DNA of 64,000 nucleotides from Atopsyche davidsoni (lineage: Eukaryota; Arthropoda; Insecta; Trichoptera; Hydrobiosidae), in contig JAILWY010000023.1 in assembly GCA_022113835.1 (NCBI GenBank), positions 11,840,001-11,904,000 of the forward strand, read 5' to 3'. Shown in pieces: positions 24,420 to 37,625 of this stretch. Below the pieces are notes generated by a model, which was not told the origin of the DNA, made no database searches, and was given only the letters and a program-made list of their open reading frames with translations. The position numbers were made by a program, and so were the translations under genes. Position 1 is the stretch's first letter, and every line of letters begins with the position of its first letter.

Positions 24420-25035
24420 ATGTTATATAGGAGTCACGAAGACGAAAGGGCGATCATTCACCGCTAAATAGCGGTTCGACTCCAGTCCGTACCTGTAATT
24501 GGGATGATTTATCTCAATCTTCCCCTTAAAGAGAGAGAGGTGGAGATTGGTGGCACACACACAAAGAGAGAGGTCAATTTTCGCACAAACGTGCCGTATT
24601 TCAAATTCGAAGCCCGGGCCGCCGAAATCAAGATGGCGTGTTAAACGGTCCGAGAATTCGCAAGAGAAATGATATTTCAAAATTATTCAAAATATGTTTG
24701 CAGCGCGACGTGATCACAATATCAGAATATCACACGTCGTACAGGTTTCACAATAAATATCGTTTAAGGCTTTTACAACTAGTTTTTATGGATGGACTCC
24801 AACGAAGACCCCATTGTGTTGCTTTAAATATAAACCATATCGAATCGAATAAAACTGGATTATAAAAACGGAGCATTCTACGCTTTTAAAAAACTATCGG
24901 AATCCCTAAAAGGCAGTGTTTAAGTTCCGATGGCCGCGTGTAGGTATTAAATGGCTGCCCACGCGCTGTCTGCGGTAACCGCCGTGTCTCTTATTTTGTG
25001 TAACAATTTTGGTAGGGCACCATAACTTAAGCTGT
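24420..25035. promoter_or_regulatory. Double island
   Basis: Two GC-richer parts (24420-24660 and 24890-25030). TGATTTATC is at 24505-24513, and AAGATGGC (24630-24637) fits the PHO/YY1 core. A GAGAGA-type purine run lies at 24530-24575. Frames on both strands (24423-24680 minus, 24638-24865 plus) overlap and lack domains. Confidence 0.25.
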
Positions 25036-26297
25036 CCTTACACGGATCGAATCCATTTTCTAATAAAAAAATGCATACGCGATTTGCGTCGTAAAATTTG
25101 TAACAGACTATTTAAATGCAAAACTCTTATTCCTAATCATTGATTTTTTTTAAATATAACTTTTTACATAGATTTGCATAATATTAAAAAAAAAAAAAAT
25201 GAAAGTAAATAAAGATTATCGATCACAGCTCATCAATGATCTTTAGATCTTGATTCCGCAAGAAATTATACTAAGAATAAACATAAAATGACTTGAAGGT
25301 TTTCAGCTTTATTAAACATGCATTTATTGTTTACACTAATCGATGAATAGGTATTTTGATAATAAAAGCGTCAGATATTTACACCGTAGTCATACTCGCA
25401 ATCAATTCATTGTAACAAACTAATGTATGTCGACTTTCTGATGTCGCGTCGCTAATTTTACCACTGAGCTACCCGGGAAATTGACTTGATACTATTATAC
25501 GTCCATGAATTTTTTCAAAGTCATTTATCATAAATACGAATATTTTTTGAAACTTTTTTTACAATCCTGAGTGTATACGTGTGTGACGACCTTTATATTT
25601 GATATCACAGTTGTGGAGAGCCATTACAGCAGGCGTTGGTTGTACTTTGTCGGTCGTATGTGAAGTTATCTCTTTTATGACTGGCGCGGCTTTAATGAGC
25701 TTTTGTTCCGAACCTGAGTGTTTACAAGCCGTACATATTTTATAGGGCGTCTTTGATAGAAAGCTGGAACGAAGTTTATAGGGAAATTAAAGTTTTGATT
25801 TCAGCAGATTTTTAAACATTGGAATTTTTGTATATAAGGCAATAAAAATATATTATCGTATCAGTTGTAAAATACTTCTTTGATATATTCGGACCACATA
25901 CCCCATTACAAACTTTTATTTTTATTAAACATAAATGCCATATATTTTATTAACAACAGATTTTTTTAAATATCCAATAGTTTTAAATAACTAAAGAAGC
26001 AATTCAAAATTTAATTTAAAAAAAAACTGTGATCGTAACATTCAATGTTAACAATAAAAATGATATAATTATAATTTATTTAATCTGAAATTTTTAACAT
26101 AGCATTCAACCGTAATAATATTTTTTTGAATGTGAATTTTTAAATATAATTTAATTTTAATATTCAGTTATGATATTTTGCTAATATCCGATCTACCTTT
26201 GTTACTTTTGAGGGTGGTTATGTACAATGCACCTTTTGTAAATCTACTGTGTTATTTTGTCTGCTATTTTTTTATTTTATCGTTTTCACAAAATTGA
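25036..26297. other. AT-rich spacer with a tRNA-like relic
   Basis: The minus-strand word TAGCTCAGTGG at 25471-25461 is a perfect pol III box A, but no good box B follows, so this is at most a decayed SINE or tRNA fragment. A weak GC-richer patch lies at 25590-25790. Otherwise AT-rich. Confidence 0.4.
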
Positions 26298-26547
26298 TTT
26301 ATTTAGCTTACAATAAATCTCGCCGCACTGTACCCTGACTCATGACTATATCTCGGAGATCATAAACACCAGAGAAGATCATCATCCTGGGCTGCGCCGC
26401 CAGCCCCGGGCGACACACGGTAGCGGTCCCTAACGACCCTTCCGCCGGTAAGTTATAGTCCACCAGTAAATCCTGCGAGTCGCAGCCGGAGTCCAAGACC
26501 ACGCCGTGGCAAATAGACCGGAGTGAACAAGATAAATGTGCCGATGC
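26298..26547 (-). CDS. Possible terminal exon or element fragment
   Basis: A minus frame of about 79 codons stays open from a stop at 26548-26550 to TAA at 26310-26308, in GC-rich DNA with AT-rich flanks. AATAAA (26303-26298) lies only 5 bases after the stop. The peptide includes CDSQDLLVDYNLPAEG and ends GTVRRDLL. The DYNLP word recalls the GDxNLP motif of LINE endonucleases, but the catalytic Gly and neighbouring residues are missing and nothing else supports a LINE. No family can be assigned. Confidence 0.2.
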
Positions 26548-26554
26548 TCAGAGC

Positions 26555-28195
26555 TCTACAATGCGTACACGCATGTATCTCTCATGTAGAAATGATTTTT
26601 AAATTACACAATGACTAAGTATTACTAAATTTACATGGTTTATCGAACTACATATTTTTTTCTTTGATAGTAACTAAAGTGTACTCAGCGTTATGGTTTT
26701 TATAAAAGTAACACTTCCTTGGTTTACAGAGTTTTATTTAAGGTATATATTTCATATAGTTTGCACAATAGATTGATTTCATCAATAAGAAAAATAAATT
26801 AAACGCGGGTTGATATAAAAGCGTGATTTTTCTTGTATTGTATTATGTGCTCTTTTATAAAAATGTCTTAATTTTTTTTAAACCATAACAATTTCTATTG
26901 ATGCTTCAAACGCATTAAATTTGGAAATCAAAAATTATAAAAAACAACATTAAAGTTTATAAAATTTTAAAAGCAATTATCTGTGCTATTTATTTATTAG
27001 AAAACGTTACAAAGTAAATTGAAAAAAACAACTCAAAATAAATATCTTATAAAGAAAAAGTAGCTAGTTAGCTTATAACGTACCAGTGTTCGATATCGAA
27101 GCTATCACTGGAACTATTCCGGTAAATACCAACCATATTATATCTCTACAAAATCAGCGTTTATCATAAGTCATTCTACATACTAAATCCTGGTTAAATA
27201 TTGCAATGTGTAATGGTTAACTTTGTAATCAATCTGAATTGCCACATTAAAAGAGTATTAGACTAATTCATTAGGAGCAAATCGCTACTGCGTGATTGTT
27301 TATATAACGCTGGATGGCTTTTTAATGGCACTGCTTTACGAGCAAAACAACTTTTCAATAGTTATTGCATTCAATTAAATACAAAGCACATATAAAACCA
27401 TCAAATCATGCAAACTCTCAGCCGGTTAAAATGATACGGACAAAAAAACTTCATCAAAGACTATCTTAAAAAAAAACTAACTGTGGTATTATTGGAGTAC
27501 CGATTGCCTCACAGTAGCCAGATGCGATGATGCTTCGTGCCACTTCACCTGTGTAATCACTGTTTATGGTTTCGTTTACTTACATAGGATTGTTATATTG
27601 ATCTTGATTACCGCTAACTAGCAGGGAAGGTATCAAAGAGTCTGTTGCCACGAGCGGTCCGTATTCTTTTTAGTTTATCGTTTACTTCTGTTATTAAGTT
27701 TGGAGTTTTTGTTTGCGTAGGTGCGTAATAGCTCGTGGTTCTTAACCTGATATTATGCTACGATAATGCAGCCATTCGGACGGATAAGAAGGAATTTATG
27801 AAATCGGTTAAATAACTTTGTATCGGCTCTACTTTTAAACTAATCATTAAAATATTTAATTTTGTCTGATAATTAATATAATGGAAATATATTATAATAA
27901 AATTAAATACAAATATTTTGCCTAATAGTTTTTTTTGTTGAAAATTTCTACATTTGTAATCTTCCATATCCAAATGGAAGCATTTAATTATAAAGTTATC
28001 TGGTTCATAGAAATAATAAATTTTAATTAAAGTATTATTTGATCGCGCGTTCATAAATCAAAGCGTACATATACTTTTTAATTGATATTATTACGTCACA
28101 TTTGTAATCAGGATATAAATTATTGGCATTTATTTATTTGTAAATGTTCAAACGTAGAAAGTTGCGATTTTCCTTTCTTGGTTGCATACGAGTAT
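26555..28195. other. AT-rich spacer with a weak island
   Basis: A GC-richer patch at about 27480-27760 holds TTTATGG near 27562. The minus frame at 27758-28054 is Asn/Ile/Tyr-rich and unsupported. Confidence 0.5.
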
Positions 28196-28199
28196 CAAA

Positions 28200-28500
28200 G
28201 CGAAAACAAATACCAATGGAAAAAAAACGATGATTTATCGGTTCATTCGGCGCATATCTGAATTACTCTTTTTCGAAACTGCAATATGTTGAGTAGATTT
28301 GAAGCCATTTAAAGCCTCCGTTTATCTTCTACCTGTTAATTGGCTGACTCGCCGTGTAAATTTACGATCAGGTAATATGACTACCGCTGTCCCTTGCATG
28401 CACCGCCGAGTCGCCGCTACTGCGGTGATTTGTTCAGCACTGCGTTTAATACGACCGATTAATTAATCCAGGTAACTTACATTTGCATTTGAAATTAATT
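28200..28500. promoter_or_regulatory. Island with TGATTTATC word
   Basis: TGATTTATC at 28231-28239 is the same Exd/Hox-like 9-mer as at 18098 and 24505. Stops occur in all frames. GC-richest between 28380 and 28450. Confidence 0.25.
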
Positions 28501-28790
28501 GATATCTTAGGTGACTTCAGAATTATACGAAAAATACATGTCGATACGGCAAATATCAAAAGTCAAAGTCGAATATATTTCAAATAATTTTTTGTCTTTT
28601 TTTGCAGTATGCAGTCAAAAACTATTAAAGTAAAATTAAAAAATTCTTAATATTTTCATGAAGCTTACATTTTATATTTTGCAATGAACTCCTATGGTAT
28701 TATTAGTTGCCTATTAAGTATTTAAAAATAATTTTAGGTGTTATTTTCTTCATGAATTGAACATTTAAATATAAATATAAATTAAGTATA

Positions 28791-29214
28791 CAGTAATACC
28801 CCGCTTTACGCGAGGGATACGTTCCAGTAAAAATCGCGTTATGTGAAATTCGCGTATATCGGGGTTTACGATTAAACATACATACATAGTCAAAACTTAA
28901 TACAAAAAATACGAATCATTTGAATCAATCACTTTAATTATAACAACACTTTATGCAGTATTACTTACATGTTATTTTTTACTGAAAAATACATGTATTG
29001 TCTTTTGGGTAGCGTTTCTTTTACGTTCTTGTAAAATACGTTCATAACAGCCAAGGCTGTTTTTAATTGTTATGAGAAGTCAATGACTACATTATGTTCA
29101 TTCACATTCTATAATAAGAAATTCGCGTAATGCGAGGCATTTTAACGTGAAATTTGAAATTCACGTTATAGTAAAACCGCGCATAACGGGGTCGCGTAAA
29201 GCGGGGTATTACTG
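28791..29214. mobile_element. TA-flanked MITE (pogo/Tc1-mariner type)
   Basis: A perfect 23-bp terminal inverted repeat occupies 28791-28813 and 29192-29214, starting CAGTAATACCCCGC. TA dinucleotides flank both ends (28789-28790, 29215-29216). Less exact inverted similarity (CGCGTTATG words) continues inward. The 424-bp interior has no transposase frame, so the element is non-autonomous. CAGT ends with TA duplication fit Tc1/mariner and pogo relatives. Confidence 0.88.
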
Positions 29215-29216
29215 TA

Positions 29217-31675
29217 TACCAATTTGCTCTTTCCCAAAAGAAAATACACAAAACTTATAAAGCGCTTAGACTTGTGTATTTTTGATGCCTGGTTATAATA
29301 AAAATCTTAAAGAAAATAAATTATAATATTATAAAGTATTGAAGTATGAACTCTCTAAAACATGGTTTCGGTTTTTCAATAAATATTTTGTTTATTTGTG
29401 GTGTTCAATGTTACGAAAGTTCCACATACTGAACATCATATTTCATGTATAAAATATATGTTAAAGAAGCATCGACTAATTATGAATAATAGCATCGAAA
29501 TGTAGCGCACAATACGTTTTAATTTGTATTATTGTTTAATCAAATAATATAAGTGAGAAGTCATAGCGTCATGCACAATCATACATAATTAACAGTATTC
29601 AGCTTAAAAAACTATTCTACAATAATAAAATTGGAATAGAATAGCTAAAAGTAAAATGGACAATATTCCTCACGTAAGAAAAAAAACGAGCTTTGTACCA
29701 GCACAAAAGATGCTAATAGCGAAGTATTGCTCCATGGCTTAAGAAAAAAACTCAATTTATGAATTGCACAATGCACTGCATCTCACACGAAGGTATCGAT
29801 TAATCCGCGGTTTTTCAATGCGAGGATGCATTAACGATCCGCAGTTTAATTTGCGGTTTGATTAAGGTCAACTGATGTCTAATACACAATCTCGCCAAGC
29901 AGGAACGAACTATGAAAATCATTAAATTGTAATCATATATTAATTACACAGAATTTCCAGAGGGAGCAAAATAAATTCACCTGAGCTTCGCTGCACCTTA
30001 ATTGATTTCAGTTATTTATAATTGTCTATATTTAGAAACTTGCCAGTGTTTTATTAAAAAAAAAACTTCTTTCAGCGTTGTGTTTATACGCGATTGTGAA
30101 TCATTAGTTTACAATGGTTCATTAGGTGGTTAGATCCAGTAGAGGCCCTGCGGAAGGAATATACAGTGTGGTGCATCCGCAAGGCGCGGTGATCGATCAA
30201 ACGGTTGGTTACTTTGATTGATGTTACTCAGGTATAATTATCCAATAAAACCTCAATTAAGACTCAATTAATAGCGCTGGATAAATCTGCTTCGCTTAGG
30301 GTGAGCATTAACGAACTAAACGCCTTTTGTTGTCTCGCGCTCAGGTAACTTTTGTATGAGACAGTAGATAATTATTTGGGTCACGATTGAGTTCGTAAAG
30401 AATGAGTTTTAATGATAATTTAAACTAAATTGTACCTGATAGTAAAAACCTGTACCCAAAAAGAATTAAAAAAGTGCTATCCACACTATGCAGCGGGACG
30501 TTTTTTTCTTCACCTTGATCACTATTTTGTTATTATTTTGTTTTGTTTTATTTGTATATTTTTCTTAATTGAATTTAAATTGACATCTAACTCTTGTTAA
30601 ATGTTCATTTATTAAATAAATGCAGTAACATAAAATTTATAATTTTTCATATTAAATGTTTGATATATAATTTCAAACTTATTAGGGAAACAATACCTTA
30701 ATGTTTTTTTTAACCGCACCTTTATAATTTCCAATTCAAGAAAGTTAATAACTAATAAATTGACTTTTAAAAACTAACATATTTTATTTATAGTTCTTAA
30801 AATTATTAAATTTAAAACATAATAAAAAAATGTTGTTGACAGAGTAAATAATTCCTGAAACTTTAAAATTAGAAATGTTTTTTTATGAAATGCATGTCAC
30901 AAATTTGTCTGTTTTTGCGAGATGTCTAGTTTTTAGATAAAAATTTCATATTTTAAACTTACCAAAAAATTTCGACAATTTGATACCAACGTTTATCATG
31001 AACGTGTATTATTAATGTTGGTTCAGGTTCAGATATTCACGTTTCGTACCTTACAGTAGGTACTCTGTCTTTCAGGTTTAACTTTGCAAACAAAGGCATG
31101 CTATAATAATAACATATTTTAGTGCCTGTTTTTTTCATAAGGTATACTTTAAAATGCTTTCCGGGTGAATCCAGGCTGAATTTGGTGCTGGAACCTACCG
31201 TTCGGATGTTTAATTGCGGACAATTTTGTCTGAAAACCGTGAGAGCATAATTGATTTCTTATGAAATTGAGTCATTCGCACTAATATTAGGGTACGGGAT
31301 ATGTGAGCAATGACGTGAAATTATTGGGGTTTTGAAAATATTGACTATACGAGACACATTTATTGTATCATGGTGGTCTGGATAATGTCTTTGTCTTATT
31401 CAGTTATTATTAAAAATCACTTGGAAACAAGTAGAATTAACCCACCCTTTCTGGTAATAGCCGTCTAGTAACCCGCCGTGGCATACCGTTACGTTAAGGA
31501 TCGATTCTAGATAGTTGTTCGTTGGTTTTGTAATTAGGGTTCTAATATGTTAGTCAAGTAGTGTTTTAAAAAAATAATAGAATATAGCCTGTCAAATATA
31601 TATATAACAACATATACATGCATGTGTGTATATGTATAGGTACGGTTCAGTTTTGATTAATATATTCGGATTATC
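29217..31675. other. AT-rich spacer with islands at 29690-29990 and 30070-30360
   Basis: The first patch has repeated CCGCGGTTTT/CCGCAGTTT-like words near 29808-29860. The second carries TGATTGATG (30215-30223), a canonical Exd/Pbx-Hox word. The rest is AT-rich, with weak patches at 31140-31300 and 31440-31530. No gene. Confidence 0.45.
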
Positions 31676-31679
31676 TTCA

Positions 31680-31995
31680 TTACTGAGAAAATGCGCAATC
31701 ATCAATTTCCTCGGGTTTGCTTTACATAAAAGCCGCAAAAGGATATCACGCGATATTTTTTAAGTCGCGGCATTTTGATTAATAGCCCGGCACTGGCGTA
31801 ATGCCTGCAGATTGGCGTGCCCGACATCTTCATTAGCGGAAATGCAAAGATCGGGGGCGGGGGCCGAGAGGGGGGTGACCCGGCGGCGTTTGTTGTATGG
31901 AATAAGACTCGGTCGATACGGGCCACATGGTCGGCAGCGGCGTCGTTGGTGACCTGACGTGCTCGGAAAAGATGACCGCCCACTTGAGAATTTAA
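31680..31995. promoter_or_regulatory. GC-rich island with POU word and G-runs
   Basis: ATGCAAA (31842-31848) is a POU/Oct core. It is followed by three G-runs of five to six bases (31853-31857, 31859-31863, 31870-31875), one short of a strict four-tract G-quadruplex. The 93-codon minus frame (31702-31983) is GC-driven and has no recognised domain. Confidence 0.25.
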
Positions 31996-32229
31996 CTGGT
32001 CATATTAAAAGAGTAAGTGACAGATCAATCAAAATTTGGAAAGCACTGAATAATTGCACATATTATAGTTAGTTGTTTATTTATCCCTCAATGTTTGGCT
32101 CGGAGAATTGATCATAAAAACTTCTAACGCCATACAAAAATTCATATTTTTTAAACGTTTTATAAATGTAAAGTGTATTTTTAGCAAAAAAATATGCCCG
32201 AAAGAATGTTGCTTTTTTGAGAACTTCAA

Positions 32230-33160
32230 ATGATTATTATTATATTTCCAGCGCCGAGATATCTGACGATATATCGAGTGTCGCGTTTCGTACTACATTT
32301 TAAAAACTCGCAACCGGACAAGCACATTTAGCCCGAAAAGTACAGCCCAAGCAATAATTTTGTTTCGAGAATGGCAAGTCTTCGACTTCTTTGTCTGCCA
32401 TGTGAAGAACGTGCCGTTGTTGGAGCCACTGCTTCTGACACTGAATCGGAGATGAATGCTAATCAATACGTTTGTGTATCAAAAGATCTACCTTAGACTA
32501 GGAAGTGTCGTGATAAAACCAGTATCGTAAAAAAGTTTGTAAGTCCTCCGAGTTCACCACATAAAAATTATAAATTGTACAGCTGATTATTGCAAACTGA
32601 TATTATCAACGAAAATGACTTTGTTATTTATGGCACTTCACGGAAGATGTAAGTGAATTAGTTTACAGCAATAAACAATCCAAAGCAATTCGCTTCTGAT
32701 CCACATACAGGAATGGTGGACTCACGAGCGCATCCCATCGCTGAGAAAAACTGAACTTATTCCATCGGAACCCAATCACGGTAATGACTCTAATTCAATT
32801 CCATCCAATCATATAATAATCTACAAAATCAATCAAGAGCCGAGCTACCGAGCGCCCGCGTCCGCTCCCCGGCATGTTCCTCTACCCATTTTTTCAACGG
32901 ACCGTACGATAATTTATGAAATTTAATACTCGCGTGATTTATTACGTACATAAATAATAGCATTGATACAATGGCGGATTCCCCACGCGGAGGTCATGAG
33001 AGCCCATCGCCGTGGTCTTGATATATGATTGGTATGTATCGTTAAAATTTTAGTACTGGCGAACACGGCGAGGCTCGTGCTGACGGCTCCTCGCCGAAGG
33101 CCTTTCCTACAAAGTTTGTTCTTATGACACGTCGTGGCAGAGTTTTTTTATAAGCTGTGT
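32230..33160. promoter_or_regulatory. Extended island with Hox/Exd composite word
   Basis: GC-richer patches at 32230-32480 and 32820-33150. TGATTTATTAC at 32935-32945 joins an Exd half-site to a posterior-Hox half-site, with GC-rich flanks. No coding frame. Confidence 0.3.
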
Positions 33161-33604
33161 ATGTAGAATTTTATGCATCGGAGGTGTATCTATTTAGATG
33201 ATATTCATATTTCTTGCAGACTTCTTAGAATGAAAATTCACGAAATAAAAGCAATAAAAATATTTTTTGAAGAATATGAGGAAAATTTTATCACAGGTTT
33301 ATTATGGAGGTCGATTCATAGGACTATCAAAGGAATTACATTTAAAATAAATACAAATTAAGGAATATTGTCGAGATTTAGAATATAGGGTTTACAAATA
33401 AAATTAGTATGGATGAACTGATGTAATGATTGTTTATAATTATGAAATTATGTATCTATAAGAAATATCGGAAATTAGAAAATAGGTGTGTGGGTACTTA
33501 AGAATTTTTTCCGTCATTAGTGCTTTGTATAAATAATATTCGAATAACTATTAAAAATACTTTTTCTTACAAACATTATTTTTATGTTTATCGCATTTCC
33601 ACTT

Positions 33605-33925
33605 TCAAGCGTATCTAATGTACAAGGCGGGTGACCCCAGGAATAACGAAGCAAGCGCAGCGCGACTCCCAGCGGCGCGTACGGCGCGATGTTTATGAAA
33701 GGTCCGGTCGTTTGGGACTATCGCACCCATAGTTCTCGAGATAAAATATTCATGGTTTCATAAAAAGTCAGGTAAACACGCTCCCACTAATAGATAGCGG
33801 AAAGCGGCTCCAATACTTATCTACGTGGAATATATGGCGTGAGTTGAGAGGTTAGGTCGCGGGCAGTAAACAGGCTGCTGCTCTGGGAGGCTCGTAGTTT
33901 TACACATAAGTCAGCGTCTCCAAAG
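33605..33925. promoter_or_regulatory. Island with two forkhead words
   Basis: GTAAACA occurs twice (33772-33778 and 33866-33872), the forkhead core. GTTTATGAAA and TTTCATAAA words lie between 33690 and 33765. No frame. Confidence 0.25.
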
Positions 33926-36540
33926 CTATATGAACTATTTTATATCCACACTTGCTCTATGAACTCAAAATACCACGTATACATATATATTGTTTGAACT
34001 TTTTTTGCTATCACATCGTTTGAGATTTAAACATCAAAAAAATATTTTTATTCAAAATTGTCTTCTACCAAACAAAAACAAGTTTGAGTTCAATTGAGAT
34101 TTATTCTTCAGAATAAAAATTGAATTGCAGGGCATAAAGGTTTCTATATACATTATATCAAAAAATCAATGGTTGTAGAATGTATGTATGGAATGTATAA
34201 TATATAAAATTTTGGTATTTATCTAAAATTCCTTAGCTATGTATTTTAGAATAACATTGTTTTACACCCTTTGTAATCATTTGTAGTATTCACCATTTCT
34301 GTATTTCTTTTTAAGATTTGGATTTCCCAAGGTAAAGATTCTAAAATAGATTTGAAGAAAACGTATGAAATCAACACATTTATAACTATTGAAAATTTTG
34401 TCGCGTAAATTTAATCTCAAATTCTTATTACTGGAACCCCCAGATACACAGAAATAGAAGAAAAATTAAAAATATCAAATCATTAACTTTCTGTCGATTC
34501 TCAAGTAAATATTACGTTTGAATTACACTTGCAAATTTATTTAATGGTCTATAAAAATTATTAAACTATTATATTACGTTTAAAAAATATACACGACTAA
34601 ACTGCATGCATATATTAAATAATTAATTACAAAATATAATATCTTCCAAAGGGAGTTTCTCTTTATTATGTACGACACGTAGTTAAGGAAGCTTTGCGTA
34701 CAGGCTTAGTACATATATTATTTGTTTTATTTATCTTGTACAGGGAAATGAAAACCTGGTGTTAATTGTGAAGGAAATATAATGAGGGGCACGTGAACGC
34801 ATCGTTGTATTCTTGACTAAAGTCTAATTTATTGTAGTATAATTAGCGTTACCTTGTTTGTTTCTGATAATTCATTTTAAATTTATGATCACAGCAATGT
34901 ACACGTTCAAGCTGTGGTCGTACTGTGTATTTAAATAACATTTTGCTCCTTAGATAAATGTCTGGACTTTCCCATGCATAAACAAAAACAAAGTAAAATA
35001 TTAACAAACGATCACGAAATTCGGGCGATATGCCATTTTAAAGTATGACCCATAGGATTTTATTTTAAGCAGATCCGAATAAAATAGAATGCGACCAAAG
35101 TGCTCTTTTAAAGAATTAGTTATTTCAGAAATAATTAAAAGACAAATTAAAAGTCAGACATGAAAAAGATAAAAAAAAGTATAGATTTTATATCAATCCG
35201 TCGATATAGATCTTTCAAATATGTTTTTCTTTAATAAGTAAATAAGAATTTGTGTCATAAGACGTGAAAGATCTTTACTTGATCCTTTTTTATTATTATG
35301 TATACTAGTATAGATAAATATTTATAATGTTAAGCAATTTACAATTAGATACTCACAATCGAAATTTAATTGATGGTCATTAAATAACTGAATTATTTAT
35401 TTTAAATAACATACAAGTGGGTTGCATTACATTCCGCAAAAAAGTACTATAATTAATAAATATATAATGTATTCAGTAACTCAAAGCTAAATAAGTAAAC
35501 GATTCTCAAAGTACAGTGCTCACAAAAATTATAATCATTTTGTATGTCTCCCGCTTGTGGAGCTAATATTTACAAATATACGGTTATAAAAATAATAAAA
35601 GATAAATGAGGATAGTCAATTTTTTTTATTTTATAAAAATAAATATAAAAAAATATTTTTAATCCAATGATAACATAAAAATATATTTATGTAACATTTT
35701 TAAATAAAACCAAATAATTTTATATAATAGGAAAATAAATAAATATTAGAACAAGCTGTGAATTAGAAAATAACCTAAATAGTCTGGTGGGGTCTTATTA
35801 ATAAGTAACCGCTTCGAATAGGATAAGGGGCGCTGAGAATAAAAATGTTGAGAGCTAGTGCTCTCTTTAGTTTTTGTTAAGGTAAATTTCGCATCGATTG
35901 TATTTGAAATTCATTAGTATTTTTAAAACGGGATTGGTTAAGACAGTAATCATAAAGTTTATTCAACAGGTATGTTGCAAGCTTTTTACAATCATGTTTA
36001 ATTAAATGTTTATATTCAATTTTAAATCTGGAATAACATTAGATATTTTACTAAGAGAACGATGTTTTTAGTTTATTTTCATTTGTCCTCTTAAAGTGTT
36101 TGCATTGTAATGAATGAGATCTAATTTAAAATCACAAAAAAACTATAAATATCTTAAAAGCATATCACAAGCCATGTATACCATTCGTATTAGATACTTA
36201 CTAACTTAAATATTTAACTTGTGTAAAAATACAATTTATTTAAATATTTGAAATATTGAAGTCTTATCATGATGCTTCTCATAATTGAACTTTGCTAATA
36301 AGAAATAAAATAAAAAAAATGAACGTAGTTCTTTATATTGAACCATAAGACAGTGATGGTTATGTATTAAAAATATATAATTTTAAATTACACGTAGCAG
36401 AAACCAAAATTAATTCAAAGAAAAAATTGAACAGCACGCTTTTTAAAAGCAACATTATTTATTTTATGAAAAGGTCTTCAATTTGAACCCAATTACCAAT
36501 TTGATATCATCAATCCCATCTCGATTTATTGAATTAAAAC
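33926..36540. other. Longest AT-rich desert of the window
   Basis: About 2.6 kb of A/T-biased sequence with no island, gene or repeat family that I can support. Confidence 0.6.
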
Positions 36541-36544
36541 ATCA

Positions 36545-36960
36545 CCTTTTAATAACGTGAATCGAGAGCCGGCGGATAGCCGCGCAACCTGCCGCCATCG
36601 GCACCGCCCCTCCTCCCAGGTCGGGGGCACGACTCGAGTATATTTAATTTATATATAGAAAACATAAATATTTTCTTATTATATTATATTTCAAATAGTA
36701 TACAGAACCGTCACCGATGCGTTCAATGTGGCCCTCGGTGAAATTCCGAATGCCACATTTCGTAATGGCGTAATGCCGCTATGGGCCTCCGTGCTTTGCG
36801 GGCATTATTCACCGAGTTTTGACTTCATCGCGATCACGCCCGGACAAACAAATGGCGGAGACTCCGCGAAGTGGAGCGGGAGGATCCGGCGCGGCCAATG
36901 CATTGCGGCGGCGAATCAGTCGCAGGACGATCTTGCTGATTCAATTGCTTAAAATGAGCC
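36545..36960. promoter_or_regulatory. GC-rich island with long imperfect inverted repeat
   Basis: CTCGGTGAA (36734-36742) is the exact complement of TTCACCGAG (36808-36816). The match continues inward to AATGCC/GGCATT after a 5-base bulge, so about 16 bp can pair around a loop of about 45 bases. Two overlapping plus frames (36728-36952, 36819-37013) are open together, which argues against either being real. Confidence 0.25.
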
Positions 36961-37154
36961 GAAAGAAAATAGTACACCTGAAGTTAATTTCTAATAAACG
37001 CATACGACTGTAACTACTGTAAAAACTGAAATTGAGACTTAATTTTTTTGATATTTTTTAGGGATCATTTTAACTTATTACACTTTGACTTAAATGTTAC
37101 GTATATTTATTTTAATTAAATTTAAGCATGCTATTTTTATAAAACTTTTTTTGT

Positions 37155-37511
37155 CTATGTAGCAGTAACTATTATGATTTGTTCATAATATTTTAAGCTC
37201 TGAATAAGGTAATCATCAATCAAACACAATCGGCTTCTTGTAGATCTAGATCTAGACGTGTTGCTGTAATTAAATACAGCCAGTAGTAATTGATGTGCTG
37301 AAGCACGAGGTACCTGCCCAAGAGACTGAGGGTCGCGTCTCTGCAGGTTATAGAGAGCTTTCGTGCTGGCTCCGGCACCTTCAGGCGACCAATTATATCC
37401 AGCCTCTGAAACACTGGCTTGATTAACTCGGCTGAAATGAGCGCAGTTGCTTATCTCGTTAGCTAAATGAGGCGCTTTGCCAACCAACGATATATATTTT
37501 AAAGAATTCAT
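37155..37511 (-). other. Unrecognised minus-strand ORF, 118 codons
   Basis: This is the longest ATG-type frame of the window without internal repeats. The peptide (for example NEISNCAHFSRVNQASVSEA) shows no domain, signal or membrane segment that I know. It sits in moderately GC-richer DNA, and a second minus frame overlaps it (37220-37414). I treat it as probably non-coding. Confidence 0.15.
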
Positions 37512-37625
37512 CTTGCTGTGTATATTCCGTTTGATATATCTAATTAAACTGTATTATTCAAATATAACTAATATAACCATTTTCTATATAGTATCAATCA
37601 ATTAAAAGCTACGAAATTCTTATAT

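Noticed and set aside
25428..25477. A functional tRNA gene on the minus strand
   Set aside because: Only box A (TAGCTCAGTGG) is good. The anticodon arm and box B cannot be formed.
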